The notes: generated by a model not told the origin, from the sequence alone. Shown: positions 17,657-26,900, numbered from the stretch's first letter. The stretch is DNA of 64,000 nt from Marinoscillum sp. 108 (GCF_902506655.1 NZ_LR734812.1:62001-126000); one strand, 5' to 3'. Program-made: numbers and translations.

Positions 17657-17686
17657 AAAAAAAACTCCCTTGATAGAGGGAGTTTT
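17657..17686 (-). terminator. Rho-independent terminator of the 51-aa gene
   Basis: Perfect 10-bp stem aaaactccct / agggagtttt (17661-17670, 17677-17686) with a 6-nt loop. On the minus strand it is followed by eight T. It stands between the 51-aa ORF and mod, so the two are separately transcribed. Confidence 0.8.
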
Positions 17687-17709
17687 GGTGTCATCTGCTC
17701 GTATAACTT

Positions 17710-17865
17710 TTACTTGCAGCCATTCTTGCCACAGGTGATGGCACTACTGGAATTTACCCAGTGATCAGGATGGAGGTTGGTATTGACGCCACATCCTGTG
17801 GTGCCTCCTTTGGTACCTACATGTACTTCTCCGGTGGGGGTGTGTTTTACTGGCATAGTTGTCAT
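17710..17865 (-). CDS. Small Cys-containing protein (51 aa)
   Basis: Starts MTTMPVKHTPTGEVHVGTK, has Cys at 25, 45 and 50 (TGCGVN; ITCGKNGCK) and His/Trp in between (NLHPDHWVN). A second Met at position 4 could also be the start. The Cys/His spacing suggests a small metal-binding or disulfide fold. No signal peptide or known family is recognised. The ORF is supported by a strong terminator just behind its stop and by lying in an otherwise empty 550-bp gap. It sits upstream of the restriction operon on the same strand; any link to it is speculative. Confidence 0.5.
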   Translation of the reverse strand: MTTMPVKHTPTGEVHVGTKGGTTGCGVNTNLHPDHWVNSSSAITCGKNGCK

Positions 17866-17929
17866 TATTTTTAATGGTGGTGAATAATTGTTTTAGTTGT
17901 ATACAATATAAGCATAATCTAAGTGTGTT

Positions 17930-18080
17930 TCAAGTGCATAACACCCTCCTCAGCACATACACCACCACAGCCACCCCCACGGGGCTTACTATCAGCAGGT
18001 GGTAAAAGCAGTAAGTAGACAGGTAGGCTTTGATCCGGATGAGTGTCTTCTGGAACTGCTGGCCAAAGGGTGCAAGGAGG
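17930..18080 (-). pseudogene. Possible remnant of a membrane protein C-terminus
   Basis: A minus-strand frame with no start codon encodes about 49 residues ending in a plausible membrane helix (YHLLIVSPVGVAVVVYVL) and a basic tail before a TGA at 17930-17932. A stop lies directly upstream at the palindrome array. It may be the last fragment of a decayed gene, or chance. Confidence 0.22.
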
Positions 18081-18086
18081 GTTTAA

Positions 18087-18170
18087 AAAAACGTGCTTAC
18101 GTTTTTAAATTTCGTAAGCACGTTTCCAACAAAACGTAAGCACGTTTTCTCTAAAACATAGGCATGTTTT
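18087..18170. repeat. Array of four 18-bp palindromic repeats
   Basis: Unit AAAACGTAAGCACGTTTT. Copies: 18087-18104 (inverted orientation, cgtgcttacg core), 18109-18126 (degenerate ends), 18131-18148 (perfect) and 18153-18170 (degenerate, cataggcatg core). Starts are 22 bp apart, close to two helical turns. Copies 1 and 2 also form a long hairpin. The array begins 3 bp beyond the stop codon of the HU-like gene. Possible roles are a protein-binding site cluster, a transcript end structure or an insertion relic. Confidence 0.75.
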
Positions 18171-18172
18171 TC

Positions 18173-18556
18173 TCAGGCTTTCTGATAGGTAATTAGCTTT
18201 TGCATTTCCTTTAGTTTTTTGCCTGGTGTGAAGATCACCTTATTGCTTTTGATGGCGGTGCTTTTCACCTCATCTGCTGTGGCATAGCCGCTGCTGCTGA
18301 TGGACACCCGCATATTGCCCAGGTCTCCCAGACGTACGATGTTGCCATTGCTCAGCTCATCTGCCGCCACCTCTACCAGTGCGTATAGCACTGCACGAAT
18401 GTCAGCCCCACTCACTGTACTGATCTTCTCGATGGACTTGGTCAGCTGGTCTATGTCCTTTTCACCAGCGGTGATGGTGTTGGCATAGAATTTTTTGGTG
18501 CCGCCACCGGTCACCCCGGGTTCGCCCCGCTCGATTACATTGAATTTGATTGCCAT
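18173..18556 (-). CDS. HU-related DNA-binding protein (TIGR01201 type)
   Basis: 127-aa Bacteroidota HU relative. The start at 18556 (MAIKFNVIERG) is preferred over one 20 codons upstream because family members begin with the short strand before the HU fold. Typical blocks are TGGGTKKFYAN, a helix pair (ISTVSGADIRAVLYALVEVA), NGNIVRLGDLGNMRVSISS, and the C-terminal NKVIFTPGKKLKE. It probably binds DNA as a nucleoid protein. An inverted repeat lies just before its start and a palindrome array just after its stop, either of which could be an autoregulatory or binding site. It is divergent from the 18809 gene. Confidence 0.82.
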   Translation of the reverse strand: MAIKFNVIERGEPGVTGGGTKKFYANTITAGEKDIDQLTKSIEKISTVSGADIRAVLYALVEVAADELSNGNIVRLGDLGNMRVSISSSGYATADEVKSTAIKSNKVIFTPGKKLKEMQKLITYQKA

Positions 18557-18566
18557 AAAGTTTTGA

Positions 18567-18592
18567 ATTTTAGGTAAAAAAGAACCTAAAAT
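18567..18592 (-). promoter_or_regulatory. Inverted repeat in the leader of the HU-like gene
   Basis: attttaggt (18567-18575) and acctaaaat (18584-18592) form a perfect 9-bp inverted repeat with an 8-nt spacer, ending about 10 bp before the ATG. It could be an operator for autoregulation or an mRNA hairpin controlling translation. Confidence 0.4.
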
Positions 18593-18808
18593 ATTCGGAG
18601 GTGACTTGAGAGTCAATACCCTATTTCTGGTAATTTGTAGTTAGCGGATCAGTGAAAATAGGAACATCCCCTGAGCGGATTGGATTTTCTATGGCAAATA
18701 CCGAAAAGTGTATGTGCCATGCTATGAAGAGTTCTTGATTTTTTCTAAATTGAATAGACTGGCGCCCTTCCCTGCGCCTACCAAATACTAGCCTAAACAC
18801 CACATGAA

Positions 18809-19819
18809 ATGAAACAACTCACCACACTATGTCTCTTGCTGGCAGGCCTGTGCAGCTACAGCCAGTCTGCCGAGGGGCTCCTCATTTTTGTAGAGGATTA
18901 TACGCAGGATAAGCGTATCAACGACAAGGACATCATATTTGTCTACTACCCGGGCATCAATGAAATGATAGAGAAGGAAGAATGGGACCGTAAGGACATT
19001 GACTTGTCCATCAACGATATTTCGCTGAAGGAGATCACCCCCCGGAGAATCCCCAGAACCATCGCTATGCCAGGTGAAGAGGAAGACTCCATTCGTACGG
19101 ATCTGCTGGCCTTTGTGATCCAAAAAGAAAAGCTCTCCAGAGAGCAGCTGGATGGACTGAGAAACCTCGAGTCTATGGAGTCGGCCTTTGTGATATTGTC
19201 ACTACCCAATGATGCTGACCTGCAGGGGACACTCACAATCTATGGGCTCACTCGCACCAGATACCTCCAGATAGGTGCGTGGGTGGCGGTGGCTATCATA
19301 GCCATCTTCCTCATCTATGTGGGCTTCTGGACCAATGCCCTGCGTGACAGCTCCGAACTGGAATCTCACAAGCCCTACAGCTTTTCCAAAAGTCAGGTGT
19401 TTTGGTGGACACTCATCGTGATCTCTTCTATCGCCTACATCTTTATTTCCACCTCACAGTTTGCCCTCAACCCTACGGTATGGATACTGCTGGCCATCAG
19501 TGGTGGCACATTGGGGGTGAGCAGTGCCATTGATAGGAGGGATATTAACAGCGTGGGTATCTCCAGACATCAGGACTCTCCCGGAGAGGATTGGTTCAAT
19601 GACGTACTGAAAGACAACACCGGGAGTATCTCCATTCACCGGGCACAGGCCTTTCTGTTCAATCTGGGCTTTGGCGTTTATTACCTCATAGAAGTGTACA
19701 ATACCCTGCAGCTTCCTTCTTTTGATTCGGATATTTTGACACTTTTGGGGCTGAGCAATGGCGCCTATGCGCTGATCAAAAACAATGAAAACACCACGTC
19801 TGCAGACTCTAAAAAGTAA
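18809..19819 (+). CDS. Multi-pass membrane protein, unknown function
   Basis: 336-aa protein. It has a signal peptide (MKQLTTLCLLLAGLCSYSQS), then an extracytoplasmic region of about 130 residues, then likely membrane helices near 150-172 (AWVAVAIIAIFLIYVGFW), 198-215, 222-240 and 285-320. A soluble loop lies between them (residues about 240-275, RRDINSVGISRHQDSPGEDW). I recognise no family. The next gene starts 4 bp after its stop, so the two form an operon. The pairing with an exported metallo-beta-lactamase-fold protein suggests an envelope complex, which is inference. Confidence 0.68.
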   Translation: MKQLTTLCLLLAGLCSYSQSAEGLLIFVEDYTQDKRINDKDIIFVYYPGINEMIEKEEWDRKDIDLSINDISLKEITPRRIPRTIAMPGEEEDSIRTDLLAFVIQKEKLSREQLDGLRNLESMESAFVILSLPNDADLQGTLTIYGLTRTRYLQIGAWVAVAIIAIFLIYVGFWTNALRDSSELESHKPYSFSKSQVFWWTLIVISSIAYIFISTSQFALNPTVWILLAISGGTLGVSSAIDRRDINSVGISRHQDSPGEDWFNDVLKDNTGSISIHRAQAFLFNLGFGVYYLIEVYNTLQLPSFDSDILTLLGLSNGAYALIKNNENTTSADSKK

Positions 19820-19823
19820 AGCC

Positions 19824-20918
19824 ATGAAAGAGCAAATGAATATGGTCATCAAAGGAGCTGTTTTGAGCTTGTTCCTTCTGTTGTTTGCAGGCGCTTCTGC
19901 ACAGATGACCATTCATGTGATCAATGTGGGCCAGGGCAACTGTGTGTTTGTGGAGGGTCCCAAAGTGGATGGCAAACGCCGCACACTGATCTTTGATGGA
20001 GGTAAGTCGGAGCGCAGCTATGAGATCGTGGATTACCTCACCCGGCTGGGCTACATGCCAGACAAGACGGTCATAGACTATATGGTGGTGTCTCACAAGG
20101 ATGCGGATCATTTTGAGGGGTTCATGGGACTGCTCAGTGCCGGATACGACATAGATACTTTCTATCACAGCGGCAGTGACAAGGTGCAAAAGGACTATGA
20201 TACGGAGTTTATCCCGCAGGTGAAGAAGCTGGCCCGAAAACTCTATGTGATGAAACCCGGCTATAGCATCAACATGGGCAATGGGGCACTGATTACCTGC
20301 ATGGTCTCTGGTGGTCAGCTCATAGGTGGTGAAGTGATAGAGGACCTGTCTGAGAATGATAAAAGCATCGGGTTGCTTTTTGAATATGGTGATTTTGAGT
20401 TTTTCTCGGCGGGCGATTTGGGTGGTGGTAAGTTTGCCGCCGATGAGAAGTGTACCAACCGGTCTACCAGCCAAAAGAACATAGAGAGTTCCTTGCTGCG
20501 GGCGATGCAGCGGGAGCGTTTTATAGAGCGGGATAAGGGGATAGAAGTCCTGCACGTGTCACACCATGGCAGTGAGAGTAGTACCAACTATGAGTTTATG
20601 AATGGGATGTCGCCCACTGTGGCGGTGATTTCTGTGGGGCAAAACCAGTCTACCACTTATCAGCATCCACGCATCGATATTGTGGAACGCGTGCTGATGG
20701 CTCAGGCGCCGTGTATCACGGTACCCCCGGCACTGGTGTTGCAAACCGAGGAGGGATTGGACAAGGGCAAAACAAGTTTTGAAGGCCTGGTGGTGGGAGA
20801 CATTATCATAGAGGTGGATGCCTCCGGTGACTATAAAATTAGCACCACTGGTGAGTTTGAGGGCACCTCCACAGACTCTGTGCCACCTGGCTTGTGGGGT
20901 GAGTTTAAAAAAGACTAG
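19824..20918 (+). CDS. Exported ComEC-like metallo-beta-lactamase-fold hydrolase
   Basis: 364-aa protein. The ATG at 19824 gives a good signal peptide (GAVLSLFLLLFAGASAQ) and a 4-bp gap from the preceding gene. The MBL fold begins MTIHVINVGQGNCVFVEG, with FDGGKSERS, the metal motif VVSHKDADHFEG (residues 89-99), FFSAGDLGGG, and the late HVSHHGSESS and YQHPR motifs typical of the ComEC C-terminal nuclease-like domain. It lacks the ComEC membrane channel, so it is probably a periplasmic or secreted phosphodiesterase or nuclease. Its partner is the membrane protein at 18809. The substrate is unknown. Confidence 0.83.
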   Translation: MKEQMNMVIKGAVLSLFLLLFAGASAQMTIHVINVGQGNCVFVEGPKVDGKRRTLIFDGGKSERSYEIVDYLTRLGYMPDKTVIDYMVVSHKDADHFEGFMGLLSAGYDIDTFYHSGSDKVQKDYDTEFIPQVKKLARKLYVMKPGYSINMGNGALITCMVSGGQLIGGEVIEDLSENDKSIGLLFEYGDFEFFSAGDLGGGKFAADEKCTNRSTSQKNIESSLLRAMQRERFIERDKGIEVLHVSHHGSESSTNYEFMNGMSPTVAVISVGQNQSTTYQHPRIDIVERVLMAQAPCITVPPALVLQTEEGLDKGKTSFEGLVVGDIIIEVDASGDYKISTTGEFEGTSTDSVPPGLWGEFKKD

Positions 20919-21022
20919 CGGTTACTCAAAATCCATCAGCGGTGATTTATCGGTTTTTCGTGAATTGCACCCACCCACGCACCAAATCTCTACCAAATAC
21001 GTTAACCGGGGAAAGCATAGAA

Positions 21023-21670
21023 ATGACTAAGTCTCCCATCACTTATTACCCACACAAAGAGGAAGTCCTCAATGTAATCACTCACTTTTTGGGCTTTGTG
21101 CTCAGTGTGGCAGCACTGGCCCTGCTGGTCACGTTTGCCAGTATATATGGCACGGTATGGCACATTGTGAGCTTCAGCATATTTGGCAGCACCATGGTGG
21201 TGCTGTACCTGGCGTCCACCCTCTACCACTCGGCTCGCAGGAAAACCCTTCGCCAAAAACTGAATGTCTTTGACCACTCCGCCATTTATCTGCTCATCGC
21301 GGGCACCTACACCCCCTACTGCCTGGTGGCGCTCAATGGCACCATTGGCTGGGTACTCTTTGGGATTACCTGGGGATTGGCTGTGGTCGGTATTCTTTTT
21401 AAAATATTTTACACAGGAAAGTATGACCGACTCTCTACCATTGGTTATGTGCTGATGGGCTGGGTGGCTGTGTTTGCAGCCAGGCCCCTATATGAGAGCC
21501 TGCAGTCAGAGGCACTTTTGTATTTGATTCTGGGAGGAGTCAGTTACACCATTGGTGCCATATTCTATTCTTTAGGAAAGGTAAAATACAATCACGCCAT
21601 TTTTCATCTGTGGGTATTGCTGGGCACAGCATTCCATTTCGTGTCCATCTTTTTTTATCTCTGGAATTGA
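21023..21670 (+). CDS. Hemolysin III / YqfA family membrane protein
   Basis: 215-aa seven-helix protein of the hemolysin III (PAQR/AdipoR-related) family. The start at 21023 (MTKSPITYYPHKEEVLNVIT) is preferred over an upstream in-frame ATG that would prepend 27 unrelated residues. Family motifs include the N-terminal EEVLNVITHFLGFV, ASTLYHSA, the FDHSAIYLLIAGTYTPY block and the C-terminal HAIFHLWVLLGTAFHF. The conserved His and Asp residues are those that bind zinc in PAQR proteins. Despite the name, hemolytic activity is doubtful. It is convergent with the following oxidoreductase with a 3-bp gap. Confidence 0.9.
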   Translation: MTKSPITYYPHKEEVLNVITHFLGFVLSVAALALLVTFASIYGTVWHIVSFSIFGSTMVVLYLASTLYHSARRKTLRQKLNVFDHSAIYLLIAGTYTPYCLVALNGTIGWVLFGITWGLAVVGILFKIFYTGKYDRLSTIGYVLMGWVAVFAARPLYESLQSEALLYLILGGVSYTIGAIFYSLGKVKYNHAIFHLWVLLGTAFHFVSIFFYLWN

Positions 21671-21673
21671 CCC

Positions 21674-23236
21674 TTAGTGTCTGAGGCTGGCAATGACGGC
21701 TGCCATGACCTTTTCCCCATCCATAGCTGCCGAGGCAATACCACCGGCATAGCCGGCGCCTTCCCCGCATGGGAAAAGATTTTTGATCTCCGGATGTGCC
21801 AGGGTTTCCTTGTCACGTGGGATCCTCACGGGTGACGATGTGCGACTTTCCACCCCGACTATCTGCGCCTCATTGGTGAGGTAACCTTTCATTTTTTTGC
21901 CAAAGACCTTGAACCCATCTCTGAGGCGTGGAGCGATAAAGTCTGGGAGTACCTCGTCCATATTCACGGAAGCAAGCCCCGGCTGGTAGGAGGTTTCATT
22001 CAGGCTATCCGACACCTTTCCATTCACAAAGTCAGCGAGGCGCTGTGCAGGTGCTTGCTGCGTCTGTCCACCCAGCTGCCAGGCCTGGCGCTCTACTGAA
22101 GCCTGAAACTCCAGGGCGGCCAGCGGCCCGAATTGATGAAAGGCTTTGATGTCTTCCAGTTCCACAGCTACCACAATGCCCGAATTGGCGTACTTACTGT
22201 TTCTCCGGGAGGGGCTCATGCCATTGACCACCACTTCGCCAGGAGCTGTGGCGGAGGGAACGATAAACCCACCCGGACACATACAGAAGGAAAAGACCCC
22301 ACGCTCCGTCTTGTGAAGTACCGTTTGGGCCACCACTCCATAGGAGGACGCCGGCAAGTATTCACCTCGGTTCTCACACTTGTACTGAATCCGATCGATG
22401 AGCTGCTGCGGGTGCTCTACACGCACACCCAAAGCAAATGGCTTGGCTTCAATTTTTATCTGCTTATCATGCAGTAAATGGAAGATATCCCGGGCAGAGT
22501 GGCCCGTGGCCAGCACAGTGGCTACCCCATGGATGGTGCTGCCATCCTGTAGTTTTACGCCCTTGATTTCGTTGCTTTCCAAAATCAGGTCAGTGACTTT
22601 GCTATCGAAAAGCACCTGACCTCCGGCGGCTTCTATGGTTTCCCGCAGTGCCGTGACAATGTTGGGTAGCTTATTGGTGCCGATGTGTGGGTGGGCCTCT
22701 ACCAGAATCTCTCTGGGGGCGCCGTGAGCCACCAGTATTTCAAAGACACGTCGTACACTGCCCCGCTTTTTGGAACGAGTATAGAGCTTCCCATCAGAGT
22801 AAGTACCCGCGCCACCTTCCCCGAAGCAGTAGTTGCTTTCAGGGTTCACCACATGGTCCTTGTTGATGGCGGCCAGGTCTCTGCGTCGGGTTCTTACATC
22901 CTTGCCTCGCTCCAGTACGATAGGCCGCAGGCCATTTTCTATGGCTTTGATGGCCGCAAAGAGCCCGGCAGGTCCTGCACCTATAATAATCACCTCAGGA
23001 CATCCGGAGATCTGGTGGGCCTGCTGAAAATACTCCACAAACTCCAGGTCAATGGGCTGAGTATCTGTCTGTACACGGAGATTAATCTTGATTTGTTTCT
23101 GACGCGCATCAATCGATCTGCGGATGATCTGAAAATATTCCTCAGCAGAAAGCATTCCCTGCTGCCTGAGGTAGGTAGTAAGCTGGTCTTCGTCAAAACC
23201 CACTTCGGGGGACACCACAAGATCGAATTCACGCAT
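21674..23236 (-). CDS. NAD(P)/FAD-dependent oxidoreductase (COG2509 type)
   Basis: 520-aa flavoprotein. An N-terminal region of about 80 residues precedes the dinucleotide-binding motif VIIIGAGPAGLFAAIKAIEN (about 83-102) and ERGKDVRTRRRD. Further motifs are NYCFGEGGAGTYSDGKLYT, VLATGHSARD, FSFCMCPGGFIVPSAT, and the C-terminal FPCGEGAGYAGGIASAAMDG that closes the FAD site. The family is widespread and often annotated as an uncharacterised FAD-dependent dehydrogenase; the substrate is not known. A TACTTTTG element lies 4 bp before the ATG, hinting at a very short leader. Confidence 0.88.
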   Translation of the reverse strand: MREFDLVVSPEVGFDEDQLTTYLRQQGMLSAEEYFQIIRRSIDARQKQIKINLRVQTDTQPIDLEFVEYFQQAHQISGCPEVIIIGAGPAGLFAAIKAIENGLRPIVLERGKDVRTRRRDLAAINKDHVVNPESNYCFGEGGAGTYSDGKLYTRSKKRGSVRRVFEILVAHGAPREILVEAHPHIGTNKLPNIVTALRETIEAAGGQVLFDSKVTDLILESNEIKGVKLQDGSTIHGVATVLATGHSARDIFHLLHDKQIKIEAKPFALGVRVEHPQQLIDRIQYKCENRGEYLPASSYGVVAQTVLHKTERGVFSFCMCPGGFIVPSATAPGEVVVNGMSPSRRNSKYANSGIVVAVELEDIKAFHQFGPLAALEFQASVERQAWQLGGQTQQAPAQRLADFVNGKVSDSLNETSYQPGLASVNMDEVLPDFIAPRLRDGFKVFGKKMKGYLTNEAQIVGVESRTSSPVRIPRDKETLAHPEIKNLFPCGEGAGYAGGIASAAMDGEKVMAAVIASLRH

Positions 23237-23240
23237 GGCA

Positions 23241-23248
23241 CAAAAGTA
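23241..23248 (-). promoter_or_regulatory. Possible -7 element (TACTTTTG) abutting a start codon
   Basis: Minus-strand TACTTTTG fits TAnnTTTG and lies 4 bp before the ATG at 23236. No well-spaced TTG was found upstream. If functional, the transcript would be leaderless or nearly so. Confidence 0.25.
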
Positions 23249-23385
23249 CTTTTTTCCCCGTCAATGCGAATGGGTTGTTATGGGTGCCAACGTGGCTTAA
23301 GCTGTATTTTTATCTATAATAAGTGTAAAATCTTCTTTTAATAATCTAAATCATATATTTTTATTAGTTCCAACCAAGCGAAATA

Positions 23386-23949
23386 TTGAACATGTTAACA
23401 GAAGTAAGAAGGAAAAAACTTTCCTATCTATTCAACATCCTTGATTCTAATAAAAATGAACTGTTGCAGCCTGATGACTTTTCGCAGGTTGCCGAAAAGA
23501 TGAGCGATTCCCTCAATTTTGAGGAGAACTCCAAAGAGCGGCTGCGTCTAAAGCTGAAGTCTCTGAGGTTGTATGTACAGCTGCTCACAGACATGGAAAA
23601 GGAAGACGTTTCCATCACACGGGATGAGTGGTTGGGTCTGTTCGGATCGCGAAATACCATTTCACCCAAGGCGGCGAAGAAGTATATTTTCCGTACGGCC
23701 GCTTATATTTTTACGCTTTTTGATCAGAATGAGGATCACATCATTTCCAAAAAGGAGTATTATGACATGTTCAAAATCTATGACATAGACATGAAATATT
23801 CTGAAATGGGATTTGAAAAACTGGATCAGAACCATGATGGGCAGATCACCCTTTCTGAGATGGTTAACGGATTCAGAGACTTCCTGATGTCCTCAAACCC
23901 TGAGGCATCCGGTAACTGGATTTTTGGTGATTGGCAGGAGGTTGAATAA
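23386..23949 (+). CDS. EF-hand calcium-binding protein
   Basis: 187-aa cytoplasmic protein with EF-hand loops at about residues 20-31 (DSNKNELLQPDD), 113-124 (DQNEDHIISKKE) and 147-158 (DQNHDGQITLSE). The last two have a complete D-x-D/N-x-D pattern with a Glu at position 12; the first is weaker. A degenerate further site may lie near 74-82. The four-hand layout is like calerythrin and sarcoplasmic calcium-binding proteins, suggesting a calcium buffer or sensor. There is no signal peptide. The start could be either Met1 or Met3. It is convergent with the large protease gene. Confidence 0.85.
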   Translation: MNMLTEVRRKKLSYLFNILDSNKNELLQPDDFSQVAEKMSDSLNFEENSKERLRLKLKSLRLYVQLLTDMEKEDVSITRDEWLGLFGSRNTISPKAAKKYIFRTAAYIFTLFDQNEDHIISKKEYYDMFKIYDIDMKYSEMGFEKLDQNHDGQITLSEMVNGFRDFLMSSNPEASGNWIFGDWQEVE

Positions 23950-23985
23950 AAAAAACAAGGGTTGATGAGCCTCCTCATCAACCCC
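23947..23985. terminator. Bidirectional terminator between convergent genes
   Basis: 11-bp perfect stem gggttgatgag / ctcatcaaccc (23959-23969, 23974-23984) with loop cctc. The A-run at 23947-23955 becomes a T-run for the minus-strand protease gene. Confidence 0.8.
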
Positions 23986-23993
23986 CATTAAAA

Positions 23994-26900
23994 TTACCGC
24001 TGAAGTAAAACTTTCGTTACCTGGTAATCTCCATCTTTTTCCAATTTGAGTAGATATATCCCGTCTCTCAGGTCCTGAAGTGAAACGGTGGATGTGTTTC
24101 CTTTGAAGGTTTTTACCACTTTTCCGCTGAGGTCGGTCAGATATCCGATTGTATAGCTAGCCCCTTCTATCGTGAGGAGGTCACTTGTTGGATTAGGGAA
24201 GATTCTGAAATCCTGCGCAGACCATCCCAGCACCAAAAATCTGACAGTGATTTTGGCAGATGCTTTTTCTATTTGATCTGTCACCTCTATGGTCAATTGT
24301 GTATCATTTTGATCCCAAAGGTCAACGTCTGCAAGTGTGAGGGTTCCATTGGATTCGTGTAGCGCGAAGGCCGCATCATCATTACCAGCGGTGATGGTAT
24401 ATTTCAGGTCATCTCCATCCTGGTCCGTGGCCACTACGGTTCCGATCTGATGTCCGTTCGCCACAGGCCCGAGTACCTCAAAGGACTGGTTGGCGATTAC
24501 CGGAGCTGCATTGGTAATTCCCTCCAATTCCAGTTTCCAACTGAACCCTTCTGTGGAGTAGAGATCTGCCCAATAAATTAACACTGTTTCTCCGGCAGCG
24601 AGCTCTTGCAGCAGCACTTCGCTTTGAAGGTTATCCTCAGTATCATCTACTTGTGCAATGATGTCGCCCTCACAGGCATCAAATATGAAAAGGTAAGTAT
24701 CTGCATCTGTTTGACCCACAGAGCTGATTCGCAGGTCTCCGGCTTTGGGCATGGTATAGCTGTACCAGGTAGCTGCATGGTCCATGGAGTTACTACCTAC
24801 CTGCGCCTCAATTGGGTCGCCACAGAGATCCCCGGGTTCAATGTCCTCGACACTCAGCTGAAAATCAAAGCCACCACCAAAATAGAGTTCCCATGCAATG
24901 AGCACTTCCTCATCTTTTGCCAAATCATAGATGGTGAGGTTTTCATATCCACTGGAGATGATCTGCAGGTCACAGTCCACCACGGTGTAAACATACTCCT
25001 CAGAGGTACTCGTGATCACCAGTTTTTGATTGGCCTCTGGCATGGTAAAGGTCATCCAGTAAAAAGGAACTCTTAGTTCGGGGACCGTATTCGTACCAAC
25101 TTGAGCGGTAGCTGGTGCTTCACACTCTTCCCCGGGTAAGGGTTCGCTCACAGTCAACTGCCAGCTGAAAGCGGCTGAAGACCACTGTGGGGTCCAGTAG
25201 ATATACACTGATTCACCCTGACTTAGCCCCTGGAGGTATACTTCGCTCTGCAATATGCCATTGTTAAAATCAATGTCGTCACTTGCACCCAGTACATCCC
25301 CGTCGCACGCACTCAATACCAACAGATCCGTGTCTTCGGTGGTCATGCCTTCAGATGAGATGAGGAGGTTTCCTGCCATAGGCATAGTGAAGGTGTACCA
25401 TGCGGGGGCATAGCCCGCCGCGTTGGTGCCTTCCTCGGCTGTCAGAGGATCAGAGCAGTCATCGCCCTGGTCAAGTGCTTCCATGGCCAGGGTCCAACTG
25501 AAGTCGCCGCCACCCTCTATGCTCCATACGATTAAAATTTCCTGTCCGGCGACTAAACCGGGAGCGATTGCTCCTTCGTAACCGGAGGCGAATAATAAGA
25601 GTTCTTCACAGTCTGAGGCCACATATACGGTCTCTGAGGAGGTGCTGGAAATCACCAGCTTTTTATCGGACTCTGGTATCGTGTAGTATGTCCAAAACAA
25701 GTCCCCAACGATTTCAGGAACAGTATTTGACCCGAGTACTGCTTCTTTGGCATTTCCACAAGCATCACCGGGCTGGCTTTCCAGTACGGTGAGTTTCCAG
25801 TCAAAAGATTCCGTACCCCACGAATCAGCCCAAAATATTTTGACAGTTGCACCTTCTTCCAGTCCATAGATAATCCCTTCACTCTGGTATATATCATTGT
25901 CATAGTCAATGTCATCATTGCTGAATAGCAACGACCCTTCACATTCCTCGAACACGTAAAGATCGGTATCTTCATCGGTGAGGTCAGCGGAGGTGATGTG
26001 CAAATTACCTTCCATTGGCATGGTAAAGGTGAACCAAACGGGAGCCTGCGGTGCAGTATTGATTCCCTCTTGTGCCGTGATGGCGGCAAAGCAATTTTCC
26101 CCCGGCTCAAATGGATTGGTTTCTAGTGTCCAGTCGAAAGAAGCTGAACTGTTGTCCCAAAGAATCTTAACCTCAGTGCCTTCACTTAGTGCCACCGTGA
26201 TCTCTGTTTGATCACCGGAGGGCTGGTTGTCGGAGATGAGATTCCCGGAGCATCCATCAAAGAGTTTGGCATAGGTAGCCACCTCCGTCTGTCCAGTGCT
26301 GGAGATGGTGAGATTGGCAAACTCAGTCATGGTATAGGTAAACCAGTAAGGAGTAGAAGGGGTGGTGTTGGTACCCTCAATTGCGTCCACTGCCACTGAG
26401 CAGGCTTCACCAGCTTCCAAATCTTCCACTGCCAGGCTCCATGAGAAGTCTCCACCGCCTGGTTCAAAAGCAATAAAAATCTCATCACCCTGCGCTACAT
26501 CAAGCAAGGTCTGTGATCCCGATCCTTCAGTGATCAATTGGAGTTGCTGACAGTTGCCAGCATAGGTCTTATAGCTTTTATCTCCCCCATCAATTATGAT
26601 TTTGGATTCCGTATTAGCCAGGGTGAAGCTGTACCAGAGGGTATTCAAGTCGGTTGACGCCACTTGGTTATTGCCCTCGATAGCAAGGAGGGCAAGGCCA
26701 CAGGCAGCACCTTCCGTAGGTGCTGTGGTGCTCAGGGTCCAGTTGAATTCTTCTTCCGAGTTTCTGGCCGACCAGAGGATTTTGACGGTTTCGCCAGCTG
26801 CCACAAGCGTAGATAATTCAGATTGGGTAGTGCCTAAAACGTCATCGCTGGTGTTGATCGCTGGCATGTCGCACCCAGGGTATAAGGTCAAGTAGGTGTT

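Noticed and set aside
18087-18170. CRISPR array
   Set aside because: Repeats are 18-bp palindromes with about 4-bp gaps, with no spacers of normal length and no cas genes.
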